DNA of 38,773 nt from a virus, in the IMG/VR virus record IMGVR_UViG_3300037041_001242, positions 1-38,773 of that record. One strand, written 5' to 3'. How positions within the stretch are numbered: the stretch's first letter is position 1; every line of letters starts with the position of its first letter. The translations under genes were made by a program, and so were the position numbers. The notes under the pieces are model-generated. The model did not search any database, had not been told where the DNA came from, and saw only the letters and a list, made by a program, of their open reading frames with translations. Positions 37,042-38,773 of this stretch are shown piece after piece.

Positions 37042-37558
37042 GACGGGCAAAATCTCCGAACAGACGCTGTTTGGCGACGCGCGCGACTTCGACTGCCTGC
37101 TCTAAGGACTTGTACAACCCAAAACTGCGTGTACGCCCGTCTAACGTGACGCGTACCCACCATTTTTTAGACGGCGTGTGCCACGTCACCCCACGTACGC
37201 CGCTGCTATTTGCCGCCGTGTGCGCCCGGTTCCGCGAATTTTGCGCTGGCGTTGCTAAACGTAAATTTTCAATTTTATCGTTTCCGGGATTGCCGTCTAT
37301 GTGGTCAACAATACCGAACTTGCTGACGCCATAGTAGACGGCCCATATAACCCGAGCGGCCTTATATGTACGGCCGTCCAGCGTAATCTCTACGCGCCCG
37401 TTCGACCTACGCGCGCCAGCAATTTTACCCGCGCACTGGTTGTTAAAGTTATGCCAGCCCGCACCGTTTTTGAAATGCGCTCGGGGGCGCTGACGCCATA
37501 CCAAATGGCCGGCGCCCGCGTCGTAATCAAAACACTCGCGTAAATAGTCCACGTTCAT
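37034..37558 (-). CDS. HNH homing endonuclease with AP2-like domain
   Basis: A 174-aa free-standing endonuclease. It has an N-terminal module (DYLRECFDYDAGAGHLVWRQ), the HNH core VDHIDGNPGNDKIENLRLAT (about residues 84-103) and a C-terminal AP2-type part (GVRGVTWHTPSKKWWVRVTL). It sits between VRR-NUC and helicase yet keeps coupling on both sides: its ATG overlaps the upstream stop as ATGA, with AAGGAG before it, and its end overlaps the helicase start. It is AT-richer than its neighbours in places. Confidence 0.88.
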   Translation of the reverse strand: MNVDYLRECFDYDAGAGHLVWRQRPRAHFKNGAGWHNFNNQCAGKIAGARRSNGRVEITLDGRTYKAARVIWAVYYGVSKFGIVDHIDGNPGNDKIENLRLATPAQNSRNRAHTAANSSGVRGVTWHTPSKKWWVRVTLDGRTRSFGLYKSLEQAVEVARVAKQRLFGDFARHA

Positions 37559-37842
37559 ACGCCAGTCTCCTTGAAGCGGCTGCACCACTGATCCACACCT
37601 TCCTTCGACCACAGCACGGCGTAGTGCTGATCAGTTGCCGCCATCTGCTCGGCGAATATCTCCTGCAACGCAGACAGCCGGCCGCCGGGCCTCTTCAACT
37701 CCACGAACCACGTCTCGCCGTTCGGCATACAGGCGATGCGGTCAGCGACGCCGCGCTGGCTCACGCTGCGGAACTTGTACGCAAAACCGCCCAGCGCCTT
37801 CACGCTCTTGACGAAGTGCAATTCGATCTCTTTTTCGCTCAT
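37555..37842 (-). CDS. VRR-NUC domain nuclease
   Basis: A 95-aa stand-alone nuclease of the PD-(D/E)XK group. GVADRIACMPNGETWFVELK holds the catalytic D and E-x-K, followed by RPGGRLSALQEIFAEQM. VRR-NUC proteins of this size in phages act as structure-specific, Holliday-junction-like nucleases. First gene of the leftward replication operon, beginning about 100 nt from the start of the divergent Fe-S nuclease gene. Confidence 0.9.
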   Translation of the reverse strand: MSEKEIELHFVKSVKALGGFAYKFRSVSQRGVADRIACMPNGETWFVELKRPGGRLSALQEIFAEQMAATDQHYAVLWSKEGVDQWCSRFKETGV

Positions 37843-37939
37843 GCAGAACCGCTACTCCAAAATTTTTTGTGTTTCAAGAGTTGACTCACTTTTTGTGTCG
37901 TGTAGGGTGGGCGGCCTAGACAGTAAAGTGAGGTACAGT
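37843..37939. promoter_or_regulatory. Divergent promoter region
   Basis: A 97-bp gap between two divergent replication operons. Rightward, TTGACT (37881-37886) is followed after 16-17 nt by a weak TAGGGT. Leftward, TTGAAA (37880-37875) and an A-rich tract suggest a second promoter, without a clear -10. The sequence GAGTTGACTC is nearly symmetric and may be a regulator site. Confidence 0.45.
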
Positions 37940-38773
37940 ATGCAGCACAGTAGGATCGTCGGCGGTTCGACCGCCAAGCGCGTCATCAACTGCCCCGGCA
38001 GTGTGGCGCTGGTGGACAAGATGCCGCCGCAGCCCAGCAGCAGCTACGCCGATGAAGGCACGCTCCTGCACGACACCATCGCAGACATTCTGGACGGCAA
38101 GGGCACGGTCGAAAGCTATCTCGGCCGCAAGCACAACGACGCCGTGCTGACGCAAGACCTGATCGACGACAAGCTGACGGTCGCGCTGGCCGCGCTCGAC
38201 GCCGTCGATCCGCAAGGGGAGATGGAGTATGCGGTCGAAAGTCGGGTGGGCTTTGGCGATCTGTTGCCTGACGTGTTCGGCTCTACTGATATGCTTGGCC
38301 GGATTGGTAGCCGCGCTGTGGTGCTTGACTGGAAGTTTGGCGACGGCGTGGCAGTCAGCGCGGAAGAGAACCCGCAACTGCTGTTCTACGCCGCGGCTGC
38401 CATGCGGACGCCCAAGGTAAAGTGGGTGTTCGACGGCGCTGACGAGATTGAGATGATCATCGTTCAGCCGCCGAGCGTCAAGCGTTGGTTGACATCGCCC
38501 GCTCGCGTGGCGGCGTTCGAGGCAGAATTGGTCGCGGCTGTCAAGACCGCACTGAAGCCTGACGCGCCGATGGCCGTGGGCGACTGGTGCCGCTGGTGCG
38601 CAGCCAAGCCGGTGTGCCCGCTGATGACGGGCGCGGTGGACCGCATGGTCAAGGCCAAGCTGGAAGCCCTGCCGCACGACCAGATCGCGCACTATCTCGG
38701 CATGGTGCCGACCATCGAGTCCTTCATCAAGGACTTGCAGCAGTTGGCGCACGGGCTGCTGAAAGAAGGCCAG
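37940..38773 (+). CDS. PD-(D/E)XK nuclease with Fe-S cysteines, DUF2800-like (cut by the right end)
   Basis: N-terminal part of a 373-aa nuclease that resumes at base 1. It is RecB/Cas4/AddB-like: catalytic acids D117 (FGSTDMLG) and D130-x-K132 (VVLDWKFGDG). Four Cys form the Fe-S pattern: C18 (VINCPGS) and C217, C220, C226 (WCRWCAAKPVC). Such proteins resect DNA ends in recombination. GAGG lies 7 nt before ATG 37940. The last 138 bases repeat the first 138 of the window. Confidence 0.88.
   Translation, partial: MQHSRIVGGSTAKRVINCPGSVALVDKMPPQPSSSYADEGTLLHDTIADILDGKGTVESYLGRKHNDAVLTQDLIDDKLTVALAALDAVDPQGEMEYAVESRVGFGDLLPDVFGSTDMLGRIGSRAVVLDWKFGDGVAVSAEENPQLLFYAAAAMRTPKVKWVFDGADEIEMIIVQPPSVKRWLTSPARVAAFEAELVAAVKTALKPDAPMAVGDWCRWCAAKPVCPLMTGAVDRMVKAKLEALPHDQIAHYLGMVPTIESFIKDLQQLAHGLLKEGQ
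38636..38773. repeat. Right copy of 138-bp terminal overlap
   Basis: Identical to 1-138 except A at 38762 against G at 127. Both copies are in the same frame of the same gene, which fits circular overlap rather than gene duplication. Confidence 0.9.

Noticed and set aside
1-38773. CRISPR array, tRNA genes, integrase, lysogeny repressor, phage RNA polymerase, reverse transcriptase
   Set aside because: I looked for regular spaced repeats, cloverleaf patterns and family motifs and found none. I cannot run tRNA or profile searches, so a diverged example could be missed.

Overview
The window is a near-complete genome of a virulent tailed phage with a short-tail (podovirus) virion of the P22 type. 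The last 138 bases (38636-38773) repeat the first 138 with one mismatch, and one nuclease gene runs off the right end and resumes in the same frame at base 1. The molecule is therefore best read as a circular or circularly permuted genome of about 38,635 bp, opened inside that gene. I saw no integrase, repressor, phage RNA polymerase or tRNA gene. A Gram-negative host is indicated by the two-part spanin and the P22-like tail machine. High GC suggests a proteobacterium, perhaps an alphaproteobacterium, but that is only inference.

Layout, starting at the divergent promoter region near 37.9 kb. Rightward across the junction lies the replication arm: an Fe-S PD-(D/E)XK nuclease (37940-38773 plus 1-426), a 219-aa accessory protein, a family A DNA polymerase with 3'-5' exonuclease domain, and a primase-helicase ending at 5490. 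Leftward from the same region lie a VRR-NUC nuclease, an HNH endonuclease, an SNF2-type helicase, a 63-aa protein and a DUF3310 protein (37842 down to 35296).

A hairpin pair at 5491-5561 separates the replication arm from a convergent minus-strand block, 10402 down to 5566. This block is a compact chain of 22 very small genes, mostly joined by 1-10 nt overlaps. Six of them are absent from a simple list of ORFs over 60 codons, including two membrane micro-proteins of 22 and 23 aa. It is the accessory, probably early, region.

Upstream of it is the only large gene-free stretch (10403-11192). It holds seven copies of a motif ending in CGCCCAT in both orientations and a potential three-way-junction fold (11092-11169).

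The late arm runs rightward from 11193 to 35299. It contains an HNH endonuclease, small and large terminase, four tiny basic proteins, portal, DUF5856, a fibre and tailspike set (17189-21251, partly AT-richer), scaffold, coat, decoration-like proteins, gp4-like and gp10-like tail factors, a candidate needle or fibre, a GNAT acetyltransferase and three ejection proteins. A lysis cassette follows, with a nested inner/outer spanin pair, and then an HTH-metallophosphoesterase. The P22 gene order 3-2-1-8-5-4-10-(26)-7-20-16 is kept, except that the receptor-binding genes sit between portal and scaffold.

How the genes work together: the primase-helicase and polymerase copy the genome, and the two nucleases and SNF2 helicase probably serve recombination or repair. 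TerS/TerL package through the portal into a shell built by scaffold and coat. gp4/gp10 plug the head, the ejection proteins carry DNA into the cell, and the holin-endolysin-spanin set opens it.
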